Shown: one piece after another, positions 19,208-27,775 of the stretch
How positions within the stretch are numbered: the stretch's first letter is position 1
How the letters are laid out: the number at the start of each line of letters is the position of its first letter
NCBI RefSeq assembly: GCF_000426725.1
Contig: NZ_AUFX01000004.1
Location: forward strand, 663,075 to 727,074
From: Sporocytophaga myxococcoides DSM 11118
GTDB lineage: Bacteria > Bacteroidota > Bacteroidia > Cytophagales > Cytophagaceae
Direction of reading: 5' to 3'
DNA: 64,000 nucleotides
Position numbers and translations under genes: made by a program
The notes under the pieces: model-generated
Seen by the model: only the letters and a program-made list of their open reading frames with translations
Database searches by the model: none
Told to the model about the DNA's origin: nothing

Positions 19208-19876
19208 ATGCTGAAGAAAGAACGCTTTGAAAAATTCCTGGATCATTTTAGCAAAAATTTTCCCGAACCTGAAACAGAATTAAATTATAACAATCCCTAT
19301 GAATTACTTGTTGCCGTTATTCTGAGTGCGCAGTGTACTGATAAAAGGGTGAATATGGTAACTCCCAAATTATTTGAAAGATATCCTTCTGCAGAAATTA
19401 TGGCAAATGCTCCTGCAGAAGAAATATTTGAACTTATCAGAAGTATTTCTTATCCCAATAATAAATCCAAACACCTGGCAGGAATGGCAAGAATGCTCAT
19501 CAATGATTTCAATGGAGAGGTACCGGAGAAAGTAGAGGACCTTCAAAAATTGCCAGGAGTAGGAAGAAAAACAGCCAATGTTATAGCCTCTGTGATCTAT
19601 AACCAGCCAACAATGGCGGTAGACACACATGTTTTCAGAGTATCCAAGCGGATCGGACTAGTTTCAGAAAAAGCAAAAACTCCTCTGGAAGTAGAGAAAG
19701 AACTAGTCAAACATATTCCTCAAGAACTTATTCATAAAAGTCACCATTGGCTGATCTTACACGGGAGGTATATATGCCTGGCAAGAAATCCTCAATGCCA
19801 TCTCTGTCCTCTTACGTCTATCTGTAAATACTACCAAAAGTTACCTTCAGCTAAACAAGAAGAAATGAAGTTTTGA
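19208..19876 (+). CDS. nth: Endonuclease III (DNA glycosylase/AP lyase)
   Basis: A HhH-GPD base-excision-repair glycosylase acting on oxidised pyrimidines. Key features: the helix-hairpin-helix LQKLPGVGRKTANVIASV with catalytic Lys, the catalytic Asp in AVDTHVFRVSKRIGL, and the C-terminal 4Fe-4S cluster cysteines in CLARNPQCHLCPLTSIC. The open frame can be extended to a TTG at 19187, but the ATG at 19208 is the conventional choice; neither has a clear ribosome-binding site. Three bases separate the stop from the next gene, so it is probably co-transcribed with the asparagine synthase gene. Confidence 0.94.
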   Translation: MLKKERFEKFLDHFSKNFPEPETELNYNNPYELLVAVILSAQCTDKRVNMVTPKLFERYPSAEIMANAPAEEIFELIRSISYPNNKSKHLAGMARMLINDFNGEVPEKVEDLQKLPGVGRKTANVIASVIYNQPTMAVDTHVFRVSKRIGLVSEKAKTPLEVEKELVKHIPQELIHKSHHWLILHGRYICLARNPQCHLCPLTSICKYYQKLPSAKQEEMKF

Positions 19877-19879
19877 CCT

Positions 19880-21721
19880 ATGTGCGGAATAAATGTAATC
19901 GTGGATAAGACGCGTCTGCTTGATGACAGCTACATCAAAAAGATGAATGCCGCTACGGTTCATCGTGGACCGGATCATTCGGGTGTTTGCTTTTTCCGGA
20001 ATTCTTCTTTCAATATATATTTAGGAAATAACAGGCTGAAAGTTACAGACCCACTTAGTCGCGCGGATCAGCCAATGGTGAGCGAGGATCAGAATTACGC
20101 TATTTCTTATAATGGAGAGGTTTATAATTTCAAGTCATTAAAAAGCACCATACTTAATGATTTTCCCTTCAAAACAGATGGAGATACCGAAACAGTTTTT
20201 TATAAAATCATAAAAAATGGAATTCAGGCTGCAAATGAATTTCACGGAATGTTTGCATTTGCCTTTTATGACCATGCCAAAGAAACACTAAGCCTTTGCA
20301 GAGACGAGAGAGGAATAAAGCCTATCTATTACTTTGAAGATGAAAAATACTTTATCGCATCTTCAGAAATAAAGGGCATTCTGGCAACAGGGCTTGTAAG
20401 CAAAGAACTGAATGATAAAGAAATTTATAACTATTTCCTTTTTAAGTATGCGCAGCGTCCAAATACATTTTTCAAAAATATTTTTGAGCTGGAGCCTGGC
20501 AAATTTATTCATTTGAATAATCATTTTCAGAAAGAATCTAAATCCTATAAATTGAATTCTTCCAATGGATATCCTTTTAAGAAGCAGCAATATTCAAAAG
20601 AAGAAATTTTAGAAAAATCTGAGGAATTAATTCAGCAAGCTATAAGGGAACAGACATATTCCACCGGAGCATCAGGAATTTTTCTCAGCGGAGGAGTTGA
20701 CTCAACATTGCTTTTGGCTGTTTCAAAGGAGTTGTTTGGAAGCGGGGTAAAGACTTATAGTATTGTAAATAACAAAGATGAGGCATGGGCAGGCACGGAA
20801 GACTTTTCATATTCCAGACTTGCAGCAAAAAAATATCAGGCATCACACACGACGGTTCAGATTTCAGCTAAAGATCTTGACCGACTGGATGAAATAATCC
20901 GAAGGCTTGATCAGCCCATCGCAGATAGTGCAATATTGCTTACGTATCTTATTTCAGAAAAAGCGTTTGAAGATGTAAAAGTTGTTCTATCCGGAGCTGG
21001 TGCCGATGAGGTTTTTGCCGGATATAACAGGCATAAGGCTTTCAGCATTTATCTAAAATATTTCAGAAGTTCAGCAGCAATTCACACTGGCCATCTTTTA
21101 GGTGAATTTAATTCATACAAATCAAAATCTTTGAGGCTTATATCAAGGTTTTTGAATGATATTGACCATGATCCTCAAACAACTTTTTTTAATTTTTCCA
21201 ATTTGAAATTCAGGGATTTTCTCCGTTTGCAAGAGTTTGGAGAAGTCTGGAGTAAAGACCAGTTGCTTGAGTCAGCGCTGAACTATGACAAAAACTATTA
21301 TCTGGTAAATGACATATTGAGCCTTACTGATCAGATGACAATGGCCCACTGTCTTGAAGCTCGTGTTCCTTATCTCGATAAGAATATCGTAGCTTGGTCT
21401 GAATCTTTGGGAGCAAATACATTGCTTAAAAATGGCACCAAATGGATTCTGAAAGAGTTGCTTCAGAGAAAAAACGGGGCTGAATTTGTCAAGCGGAAAA
21501 AAGAAGGGTTTGGCTTGCCACTCAAGAGCTGGTTTGAAAAAGATATAGGAAAAAACTTACTACATCAGCTCAAAGAAAAAAATCAACTTTTGTATCGGTT
21601 TTTCCCATATTATAAAGTAGACCAAATGGTCGAACATCAGGAACGGAAAACAGCAGATTTTACAGCGGAGTTATGGGCACTCATTATCCTGAGCCGTTGG
21701 CTTAAATTCAATTTTGAATGA
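19880..21721 (+). CDS. asnB: Asparagine synthase (glutamine-hydrolysing)
   Basis: A 613-residue class II glutamine amidotransferase plus asparagine synthetase. The N-terminal nucleophile Cys2 (MCGI) is present, as are the glutaminase motifs AISYNGEVYNF and DGDTETVFY. The synthetase domain has the PP-loop FLSGGVDSTLLLA, the VLSGAGADEVFAGYNRH signature and the LEARVPYLD segment. It makes asparagine from aspartate, ATP and glutamine. Paralogues of this kind in glycan clusters may amidate sugars instead, and the next gene (4-base ATGA overlap) is a glycosyltransferase, so such a role is possible but unproven. Confidence 0.9.
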   Translation: MCGINVIVDKTRLLDDSYIKKMNAATVHRGPDHSGVCFFRNSSFNIYLGNNRLKVTDPLSRADQPMVSEDQNYAISYNGEVYNFKSLKSTILNDFPFKTDGDTETVFYKIIKNGIQAANEFHGMFAFAFYDHAKETLSLCRDERGIKPIYYFEDEKYFIASSEIKGILATGLVSKELNDKEIYNYFLFKYAQRPNTFFKNIFELEPGKFIHLNNHFQKESKSYKLNSSNGYPFKKQQYSKEEILEKSEELIQQAIREQTYSTGASGIFLSGGVDSTLLLAVSKELFGSGVKTYSIVNNKDEAWAGTEDFSYSRLAAKKYQASHTTVQISAKDLDRLDEIIRRLDQPIADSAILLTYLISEKAFEDVKVVLSGAGADEVFAGYNRHKAFSIYLKYFRSSAAIHTGHLLGEFNSYKSKSLRLISRFLNDIDHDPQTTFFNFSNLKFRDFLRLQEFGEVWSKDQLLESALNYDKNYYLVNDILSLTDQMTMAHCLEARVPYLDKNIVAWSESLGANTLLKNGTKWILKELLQRKNGAEFVKRKKEGFGLPLKSWFEKDIGKNLLHQLKEKNQLLYRFFPYYKVDQMVEHQERKTADFTAELWALIILSRWLKFNFE

Positions 21722-22890
21722 GAATATTTTACATTCATCAGTATTTTAAAACTCCACAGGAAGGGGGTGCTATAAGATCCTGGCATCTGACAAACGCTCT
21801 GGCGGATGATGGGCATGAAGTGCTGGTCATTACTTCTCACAATAAAGAATCAGGGATCCGGCATTTCGGAAAAGTGAAAGTTTGTTACATAAAGATAGCC
21901 TATGACAATTCCTTTGGTTTTAGTAAAAGAATAAAAGCCTTCCTTTCCTTTTTCTACAAAGCATTTAGAGTTATCATATCTGAAAAGAGACCAGATCTTT
22001 TATTCGCAACGTCTACCCCTCTTACTGTGGGAATCCTTGCTTTATTGATAAAGAAGTTGAAAGGCATTCCGTATTTCTTTGAAGTGAGGGACCTTTGGCC
22101 CTTGGTTCCGGACGAAATGGGAATAATTAAGAATAGCTTTATTCTTAAAGCAGCTTATTTTTTTGAGAAAACAATCTATAAAAACGCGGATAAAATAATT
22201 GCTCTTTCCCCTCCTATTCAAGCGTATATTTTTGAGAAGACTGATGATCAAAAGAAGGTAGTTTGTATTCCTAATTTTTCAGACTGTGAATATTTTGTAA
22301 CAGAAAGGCATGATCGTTCAGAAAAGTATCCATTAGTGAAAGGAAAGTTTGTTATCGGATATTTTGGAGCTGCGGGGAAAGCAAATGATCTTTTACGAAT
22401 AGCGGAAGCGGCTAATTATTTTAAAAATACCGGTGAAAGAAATGTAGTTTTTTGGATTATATCTTCAGGTGCTGAGCTAGCAAGAATTAAGAACTATACA
22501 CATGCGCATGAGCTTGACAATATCATTTTTTCTGAATTTCAGAATAAAGAAAACATTCGGGAAGTACTAACATTGTGTGATGCTTCTTATGTCTCTTATG
22601 CAGGTTTTCCTTCCCTTTGGACTGGAAGCCCTAACAAATTTTTTGATGGCATCGCTGCAGGAAAGCTTATGATACTGAATTTTGAAGGTTGGTTAAAAGA
22701 GGAGGTTGAAGAATATGATTGTGGATTTTATTATAATCCGCTTAAGCCAGAGCAGTTATGGGTAAAACTTGAACCATATCTCAATAATGCAGACTTATTA
22801 GAAAGGGCACAAGTTAATTCCCGTCGACTTGCTCTTGAAAAATTTTCAAAGAAGGAATTGAGTTCCAAATTTCTTGCCCTTTTCAAATAG
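21718..22890 (+). CDS. Glycosyltransferase family 4 protein (WbuB-like)
   Basis: A 390-residue GT-B glycosyltransferase. The start HQYFKTPQEGGAIRSWHLTNALADDGHEV is the WbuB-type donor-loop region with the GG motif. The body has DLLFATSTPLTVGILALLI, YFFEVRDLWPLVPDEMG, the FVIGYFGAAGKANDL strand that opens the C-terminal half, and SLWTGSPNKFFDGIAAGKLMI in the nucleotide-sugar pocket. It probably builds O-antigen, capsule or another surface glycan. It overlaps the asnB stop by four bases, indicating coupled expression. Donor and acceptor are unknown. Confidence 0.87.
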   Translation: MRIFYIHQYFKTPQEGGAIRSWHLTNALADDGHEVLVITSHNKESGIRHFGKVKVCYIKIAYDNSFGFSKRIKAFLSFFYKAFRVIISEKRPDLLFATSTPLTVGILALLIKKLKGIPYFFEVRDLWPLVPDEMGIIKNSFILKAAYFFEKTIYKNADKIIALSPPIQAYIFEKTDDQKKVVCIPNFSDCEYFVTERHDRSEKYPLVKGKFVIGYFGAAGKANDLLRIAEAANYFKNTGERNVVFWIISSGAELARIKNYTHAHELDNIIFSEFQNKENIREVLTLCDASYVSYAGFPSLWTGSPNKFFDGIAAGKLMILNFEGWLKEEVEEYDCGFYYNPLKPEQLWVKLEPYLNNADLLERAQVNSRRLALEKFSKKELSSKFLALFK

Positions 22891-22911
22891 CCTGTCAGAG
22901 TTGGCTATCAT

Positions 22912-23934
22912 TTATTTTTCAGTTGCCTTCTTTGGCTTGTATTTAGATTCATCAAAAATCTTTCTTGCATTTTTATCAGCCATAAGATCCTGAAGAGTAA
23001 CATCCGGATGATCTTTCATATACTTTCTTACGATTTGCCATCCCAGCCAGCGACCAATGCGGCCAGGGCACTTCTCTCCTATTTCACTGATTTTTGGAGA
23101 TTCGCCAATATATTTTTCAATGATCCTTGGCTTGGTTTCATAAAACAATTTCTTATCAATAAAATGACCCCAGATCAAATCCAGATTTTTTTCAATATCT
23201 TCTACTGTCTTTTCCGGATACATAATCAAAAGGCTGTCTTGTGTTTCCGGTAATACTCTCTCCATAAAATAAAGTGTTTTGCCATGATAGATCATATGAG
23301 CCAGCATAGTCTCGTCCTTCGAATCCACTTCATTGAATTTGTTTGAAAGCGCCATTGCGACCATTGGAGTGATGAAGGGCTTGTCATATCTGCTTAGGAA
23401 ATAATCATATGTTACCGGTCTGAATTGAGCTTTAGGTCCGAGGAAATAATCGGAGCTTATTACAACAAGACTATCTGAAACAGAAATGTCTTTGTTGAAT
23501 TTAAATCCAGTTATAATAGTGTTTACCTCGGGTGCATTATAATTTGGGTAATAAAATTTGATATTTTCAAAAAGATCGGTAAGCTGATCTTTCAAGTAAG
23601 GAGGTTGATTAATATATTTTTCAGACTCTTCGTAAAATGCTTTAAGCTGAGGGTTGCTATAAAGATTAAACATGAAATCAATCATTTTAGGATCAGCAGC
23701 AGCATTGGGCACCTCGAGGTATTCAGCACTAAAACGTGGGTGTTTTTCCAAAAAAACCTTAACATCTTCAGTGGTCTTCACGTTAAACAGACCTTGTGAC
23801 AGATTTTCGTAGTGTATTTTGAGTTTTGGCTTTTCGTCTTGAGGAATAGTTATTCTTTCCTTTCCTTGATTGTCGTTTTTACAGGAGAACAGGACAAGGA
23901 CTAAAAAGGCAAAAATGAAAAACCTGGGAAACAT
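22912..23934 (-). CDS. gldB: Gliding motility lipoprotein GldB
   Basis: GldB is an outer-envelope lipoprotein required for gliding in Flavobacterium johnsoniae. The ATG at 23934 is preferred because it gives a compact lipoprotein signal peptide (MFPRFFIFAFLVLVLFSC, Cys18); the frame extends upstream to 23985 but without signal character. Diagnostic sequence includes FLEKHPRFSAEYL, SSDYFLGPKAQFRP, LAHMIYHGKTLYF and the C-terminal CPGRIGRWLGWQIVRKYM. It faces a divergent beta-barrel gene across 62 bp. Confidence 0.92.
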   Translation of the reverse strand: MFPRFFIFAFLVLVLFSCKNDNQGKERITIPQDEKPKLKIHYENLSQGLFNVKTTEDVKVFLEKHPRFSAEYLEVPNAAADPKMIDFMFNLYSNPQLKAFYEESEKYINQPPYLKDQLTDLFENIKFYYPNYNAPEVNTIITGFKFNKDISVSDSLVVISSDYFLGPKAQFRPVTYDYFLSRYDKPFITPMVAMALSNKFNEVDSKDETMLAHMIYHGKTLYFMERVLPETQDSLLIMYPEKTVEDIEKNLDLIWGHFIDKKLFYETKPRIIEKYIGESPKISEIGEKCPGRIGRWLGWQIVRKYMKDHPDVTLQDLMADKNARKIFDESKYKPKKATEK

Positions 23935-23996
23935 GTTATTAGAAATTAAGTATATATTTACACTGAACAAAATTACTTTTATCAAATCGTAAAACT

Positions 23997-24662
23997 ATGA
24001 AAAAAGCATTTTTATTATGTTGTATTCTGCTTTTAAGCATTACATCATATTCGCAAGTGAAGTTGGGTCTTAAGTTTGCTCCGGGCTTCAGTTTTAACAG
24101 GGTTTCAGCGGACGACAAGGCTGGCGTTGATTTCAAAAAAAACGGCCTTGGAATAAGATTTATTGCAGGTCCGGAAGTTTACTTTTTGATTGGGGATAAC
24201 GCTGCTTTTGTAACAGGAGTCTGGTTTTCTTCAAGAAGGGTAGGGATCAAATATGTAGGAGCTGGAACAACAACTAAAGAAACCTATAATCTTCAATATA
24301 TTGCACTTCCTGCATATTTGAAGTTGTACACTAATGAGATTGCAACAGACATGAAGGTATATTTTAATGTTGGAGGCTCTTTTGATATTAAAATAAAGGA
24401 CAACAATATTAAAACAGATTTGTCGGATCCTTATATCACCAAGTGGAGACCTATTGATGCAAGTATTCTTTTAGGAACAGGTATACAATTGCAAATGGGA
24501 GAAAGTACTTACCTTCTTGCTGGTATTAGCTATAACAGAGGATTGGTCAATGCTGCTTCAAAAAGGAGATTTGATCTTACTGATGTAAATGGAAATCCTA
24601 TAGATCCCAAATTAAAAATTAACACTGATTTGATTTCTCTTGATCTTGGCTTGAGATTCTAA
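23997..24662 (+). CDS. Outer-membrane beta-barrel protein (PorT-like family)
   Basis: A 221-residue protein with a signal peptide (MKKAFLLCCILLLSITSYS, cleavage before QVKLG). The mature part shows the small OMP_b-brl layout: VKLGLKFAPGFSF, GLGIRFIAGPEVYFLI, NLQYIALPAYLKLYT, KVYFNVGGSFDIKI, DASILLGTGIQLQMG, and a closing strand TDLISLDLGLRF ending in Phe. Function cannot be specified. It is divergent from gldB, whose promoter region it shares. Confidence 0.78.
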   Translation: MKKAFLLCCILLLSITSYSQVKLGLKFAPGFSFNRVSADDKAGVDFKKNGLGIRFIAGPEVYFLIGDNAAFVTGVWFSSRRVGIKYVGAGTTTKETYNLQYIALPAYLKLYTNEIATDMKVYFNVGGSFDIKIKDNNIKTDLSDPYITKWRPIDASILLGTGIQLQMGESTYLLAGISYNRGLVNAASKRRFDLTDVNGNPIDPKLKINTDLISLDLGLRF

Positions 24663-24703
24663 GAAATAGAAATAAAAAATCCTGAATGAACAGGGGGAAG
24701 AAA

Positions 24704-26257
24704 TCAAACAATTTCGATTTCTTCTCCCTGTTCGTTTTTAAACTTAAATTCAGTAATTCCGAGAGAAGTATCTTTCTCCATTCTTATCCACCTCTGATAT
24801 TTGAAGAACCATTTTACCCTACGGGACATAATTCCTTGGGTAAAATAAGCATGTAAATATGGGTGTAATGCAATACGAATATGTTTTTCGTTTTGCTTGT
24901 TAATGATGTATTCCAGATTGTTTTCCAGTTGGTCGGAAACGAGAATGCTGGCAGTAATTTTCCCGGTACCGTTACAAGTTGGGCAGGTTTCCAGGGTGCT
25001 TATGTTCATCTCAGGTCTTACTCTTTGACGAGTAATCTGCATAAGACCAAATTTAGATAGAGGAAGAATAACAAATTTAGCTCTGTCGTCCTTCATCTCT
25101 TCCCTCATTTTTTCATAGACAATTCTTCTGTTATCAGCTTTCTTCATGTCTATGAAATCTACCACAATGATACCACCCATATCTCTTAGTCTAAGCTGAC
25201 GTCCGATTTCTTTGGCGGCTTCAAGGTTAACGGCAAGTGCAGTATTTTCCTGATCGCTTTCCGCATTGGATTTATTCCCGCTGTTCACGTCAATGACGTG
25301 GAGTGCTTCGGTATGTTCTATGATGAGGTATCCTCCGCCAGGCAAGCTGACCGATTTTCCGAATAGGCTTTTCAGTTGTTTTTCAATTCCTGCGGCTTCA
25401 AATAACTTAACTTTTCCCTGATGCAGTTTTACTATTTTCTCTTTATCCGGCGCGATAGTCTTGATAAAATTTCTGATTTCATCATAGCTTTCTTTGCTAT
25501 CAATGGAAATAGTATCAAAGCTTTCATTCAGCATGTCCCTCAAAATAGAAGAAGCTCTGCTCAATTCGCCAATAACCAGATCTCTGGGTTTGGCAGTTTT
25601 CAGGGCTTTAAATCCATCTTCCCACTTTTTAACAAGCGTTCTAAGATCTCTGTCAAGTTCGGCAACATCTTTTCCTTCCGCAACAGTTCTAATAATAACG
25701 CCGAAGTTTTCGGGTTTAATAGAAGTTACAAGTCTGGTAAGTCGGAGTCTTTCGTCTTTTTCGGTGATTTTTTTAGAGACGCTGATTACATCAGAGAAGG
25801 GGACAAGCACAATGTATCTTCCAGCAAGAGAAATTTCACAAGACAATCTTGGCCCTTTGCTGGAAATCGGCTCTTTAACAACCTGCACAAGTATCTGCTG
25901 ATTTTTAGTCAGCACCTGGCTTATTTTTCCATCTTTTGGAATATCTTTTTCCAGGTTGAATTTATTGAGCTTTGAAGTCGCTTTAGAGTTCGTCTGAACA
26001 AATTTTGAATATTTGGTCAGGGATTTAAATTGGGGGCCAAGATCTAGATAATGAAGAAAGGCGTCTTTCTCATATCCCAGATCTATAAAGGCAGCATTTA
26101 AACCAGGTACAAGTTTTTTAACAGTTCCCAGATAAATATCTCCCACGTTAAATTGATGTCCACTTGATTCAAAGTGGCATTCAATTAAACGTTTGTCTTT
26201 CAGAAGGGCAATACGATTCCCTTTCTGAGTAACATTAATTAGGAGTTCGTTACTCAA
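24704..26257 (-). CDS. rng: Ribonuclease G/E family endoribonuclease
   Basis: A 517-residue RNase E/G catalytic core without the long RNase E C-terminal scaffold, so RNase G-like. It has the S1-like RNA-binding region (GDIYLGTVKKLVPGLNAAFIDLGYEKDAFLHY), catalytic acidic motifs (LHVIDVNSGNKS and IIVVDFIDMKKADNRR), the RQRVRPEM segment and the zinc-link CPTCNGTGK near residue 425. It would process rRNA and degrade mRNA. Downstream of HU, TPR and COX24-like genes on the same strand, it follows a gene order I recall as typical of Bacteroidota. Confidence 0.94.
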   Translation of the reverse strand: MSNELLINVTQKGNRIALLKDKRLIECHFESSGHQFNVGDIYLGTVKKLVPGLNAAFIDLGYEKDAFLHYLDLGPQFKSLTKYSKFVQTNSKATSKLNKFNLEKDIPKDGKISQVLTKNQQILVQVVKEPISSKGPRLSCEISLAGRYIVLVPFSDVISVSKKITEKDERLRLTRLVTSIKPENFGVIIRTVAEGKDVAELDRDLRTLVKKWEDGFKALKTAKPRDLVIGELSRASSILRDMLNESFDTISIDSKESYDEIRNFIKTIAPDKEKIVKLHQGKVKLFEAAGIEKQLKSLFGKSVSLPGGGYLIIEHTEALHVIDVNSGNKSNAESDQENTALAVNLEAAKEIGRQLRLRDMGGIIVVDFIDMKKADNRRIVYEKMREEMKDDRAKFVILPLSKFGLMQITRQRVRPEMNISTLETCPTCNGTGKITASILVSDQLENNLEYIINKQNEKHIRIALHPYLHAYFTQGIMSRRVKWFFKYQRWIRMEKDTSLGITEFKFKNEQGEEIEIV

Positions 26258-26356
26258 ACCAGTTATTTTGTTTTAAAAAATAAACAAATAGAAATTACCA
26301 GTCCAAAAGAAACTATTGAACTGGCGGAAAAGTGGAAAACTGGAAACTGAAAAGGA

Positions 26357-26446
26357 TTATTTTTTCTTGTGTCTGTTTTTTCTTAGACGTTTTTTCCTTT
26401 TGTGAGTAGCAATTTTATGTCTCTTTTTTTTTTTTCCGCAAGGCAT
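26357..26446 (-). CDS. AURKAIP1/COX24-domain (bTHX-like) tiny ribosome-associated protein, 29 aa
   Basis: A 29-residue extremely basic peptide: it begins MPCGKKKKRHKIATHKRKKR and ends LRKNRHKKK. It matches the short AURKAIP1/COX24-domain proteins that are near-invariant in Bacteroidota and related to a small ribosomal-subunit protein of mitochondria. It lies between the TPR gene (upstream) and rng (downstream) on the same strand. It is shorter than most gene finders report. The reading frame has a clean ATG and TAA, and the stretch of lysine/arginine codons explains the homopolymer T-run on the plus strand. Confidence 0.85.
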   Translation of the reverse strand: MPCGKKKKRHKIATHKRKKRLRKNRHKKK

Positions 26447-26472
26447 AATCTGTAAATTTTATTTTGTAAACT

Positions 26473-27300
26473 TTATTTTAATTCCTTTAAATAACTATCG
26501 ATGGTTGAAGCAAATACAGGATCTGTATTAAGCATCTTTGCTTTTTCAAAGTATTGTTTCGCTTCAGATCTTTTTCCCATTTCATACTGTGCAATCCCCA
26601 TATATAAAAGACCAGCAGTATGGTTTGGGTTTAGTTTCAAAAGATCATTAAACCTCGAAATTGCCTTTTCATGTTGCTTGGATTGAAGGGAAAGAATTCC
26701 AAGATCAAAGATTGCAGCCTGGTTATTAGGCTCATCTTTCAGAACTTCTCTCAGCATCATAATGCCTTTCATCGGTTCAGGTCCTCCGACAAATGTCATG
26801 GCCATTTTGGCTTTAACATCATAAGATTTCGGATTGTTGTCCAGAATCTTCTCGTAAAAAGATCTGGACTTGGCACTGAAGTCCGCTTTTTCAGCATCTC
26901 CGGCAACAAGTGCAGCCTGATTGTAGGCGTCTCCTGCTTTTTCCCAGGTCTCCGGCTTTGGATCCAAAGCGGCAACTTCTCCTGAGAATTTAGCTGCACT
27001 ATCAAAAACCATGGCTTTTAAATAGAGCCTAGAAATTGAGTCGGCAAATTTAAGCTTTTTTTCTTTATTAGAAAAGGAATAATAATTCTTTCTAAGAACC
27101 TCTATTTTTTCAAGGTCCTCCTTTTTAACAGATTTGGTATGCTCGTCTGGAGCAACAGGTGCGGAAACAGAGGCGTCTTGGGCTGTTTGGGTCGACGATT
27201 TTAATTGCTTGTCATTTTTTATAATGACCTTCGGCAATTGAAAAATCAAAACCACAAATATGGCCGAGGTTATTATCAGAGCTATTTGTGGTTTTGTCAT
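26473..27300 (-). CDS. Membrane-anchored tetratricopeptide-repeat protein
   Basis: A TPR protein of about 275 residues. The ATG at 27300 is preferred; upstream codons exist only from a TTG at 27318. It starts with a single transmembrane helix (ALIITSAIFVVLIFQLPKV), then a charged linker, then at least three TPR-like helical pairs (ETWEKAGDAYNQAALVAGDAEKA; NNQAAIFDLGILSLQSKQHEKAISRF; HTAGLLYMGIAQYEMGKRSEAKQYFEKA). The topology suggests TPRs outside the inner membrane. It follows HU by about 24 bp and precedes the COX24-like gene, so it belongs to the HU-to-rng block. Function unknown. Confidence 0.8.
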   Translation of the reverse strand: MTKPQIALIITSAIFVVLIFQLPKVIIKNDKQLKSSTQTAQDASVSAPVAPDEHTKSVKKEDLEKIEVLRKNYYSFSNKEKKLKFADSISRLYLKAMVFDSAAKFSGEVAALDPKPETWEKAGDAYNQAALVAGDAEKADFSAKSRSFYEKILDNNPKSYDVKAKMAMTFVGGPEPMKGIMMLREVLKDEPNNQAAIFDLGILSLQSKQHEKAISRFNDLLKLNPNHTAGLLYMGIAQYEMGKRSEAKQYFEKAKMLNTDPVFASTIDSYLKELK

Positions 27301-27323
27301 TAGTTTATTTTTGTTCAAAACTA

Positions 27324-27635
27324 CTAATTTCTTTCTTCTTTAACAGGACCTTCTTTAACAGAAGTTTTAATTTTTTCTACAAAAGTTTTAGAAGGCTTGA
27401 AGCTTGGAATAAAATGCTCATCAATTATGATAGCAGTATTTTTTGAAATGTTCCTTGCAACTTTCTTAGCTCTTTTCTTATTTACGAAGCTTCCAAAACC
27501 TCTTACATAAATGTTCTCGCCTTCAGACATTGTTGATTTAATAACATTGAAGAAAGCCTCTACCGTTGCAGAAACATCTGTTTTATCTACGCCGGTTTTT
27601 TCAGCAATTTCTGCGATTACTTCTGCTTTTGTCAT
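27324..27635 (-). CDS. HU/IHF-family DNA-binding protein
   Basis: A 103-residue histone-like protein. It has the HU N-terminal helices (MTKAEVIAEIAEKTGVDKTDV), the hinge (VRGFGSFVNKKRAKKVARNI) and the beta-arm end (FIPSFKPSKTFVEKI), with a short charged C-terminal tail. It bends and compacts DNA. It is divergent from mutY and followed by the TPR gene. Confidence 0.92.
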   Translation of the reverse strand: MTKAEVIAEIAEKTGVDKTDVSATVEAFFNVIKSTMSEGENIYVRGFGSFVNKKRAKKVARNISKNTAIIIDEHFIPSFKPSKTFVEKIKTSVKEGPVKEERN

Positions 27636-27733
27636 AATTATAAATTATATTTAATTAATAGGGAAATTTTTAATACTGAATACTGAGCTGATTTACTTCG
27701 TAAGCAAATTTGGGAAATAAAAATTTGCACGGT

Positions 27734-27763
27734 GTTCCTAATTCTCTCTAAATCTTACTTTTG
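27734..27763 (+). promoter_or_regulatory. Candidate Bacteroidota promoter for mutY
   Basis: TACTTTTG at 27756-27763 fits the Bacteroidota -7 consensus TAnnTTTG; the -33 position is weaker. The expected start of transcription falls only a few bases before the GTG at 27776, so the mutY message would be nearly leaderless. Confidence 0.45.
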
Positions 27764-27775
27764 TAATATAATAAC

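Noticed and set aside
25421..25975. 184-codon frame opposite rng
   Set aside because: Antisense to conserved RNase G sequence; no signal, domain or ribosome-binding site.
26428..26440. Long T-run on the plus strand as a terminator
   Set aside because: It is the complement of lysine codons in the 29-codon COX24-like gene, and no GC-rich stem precedes it.
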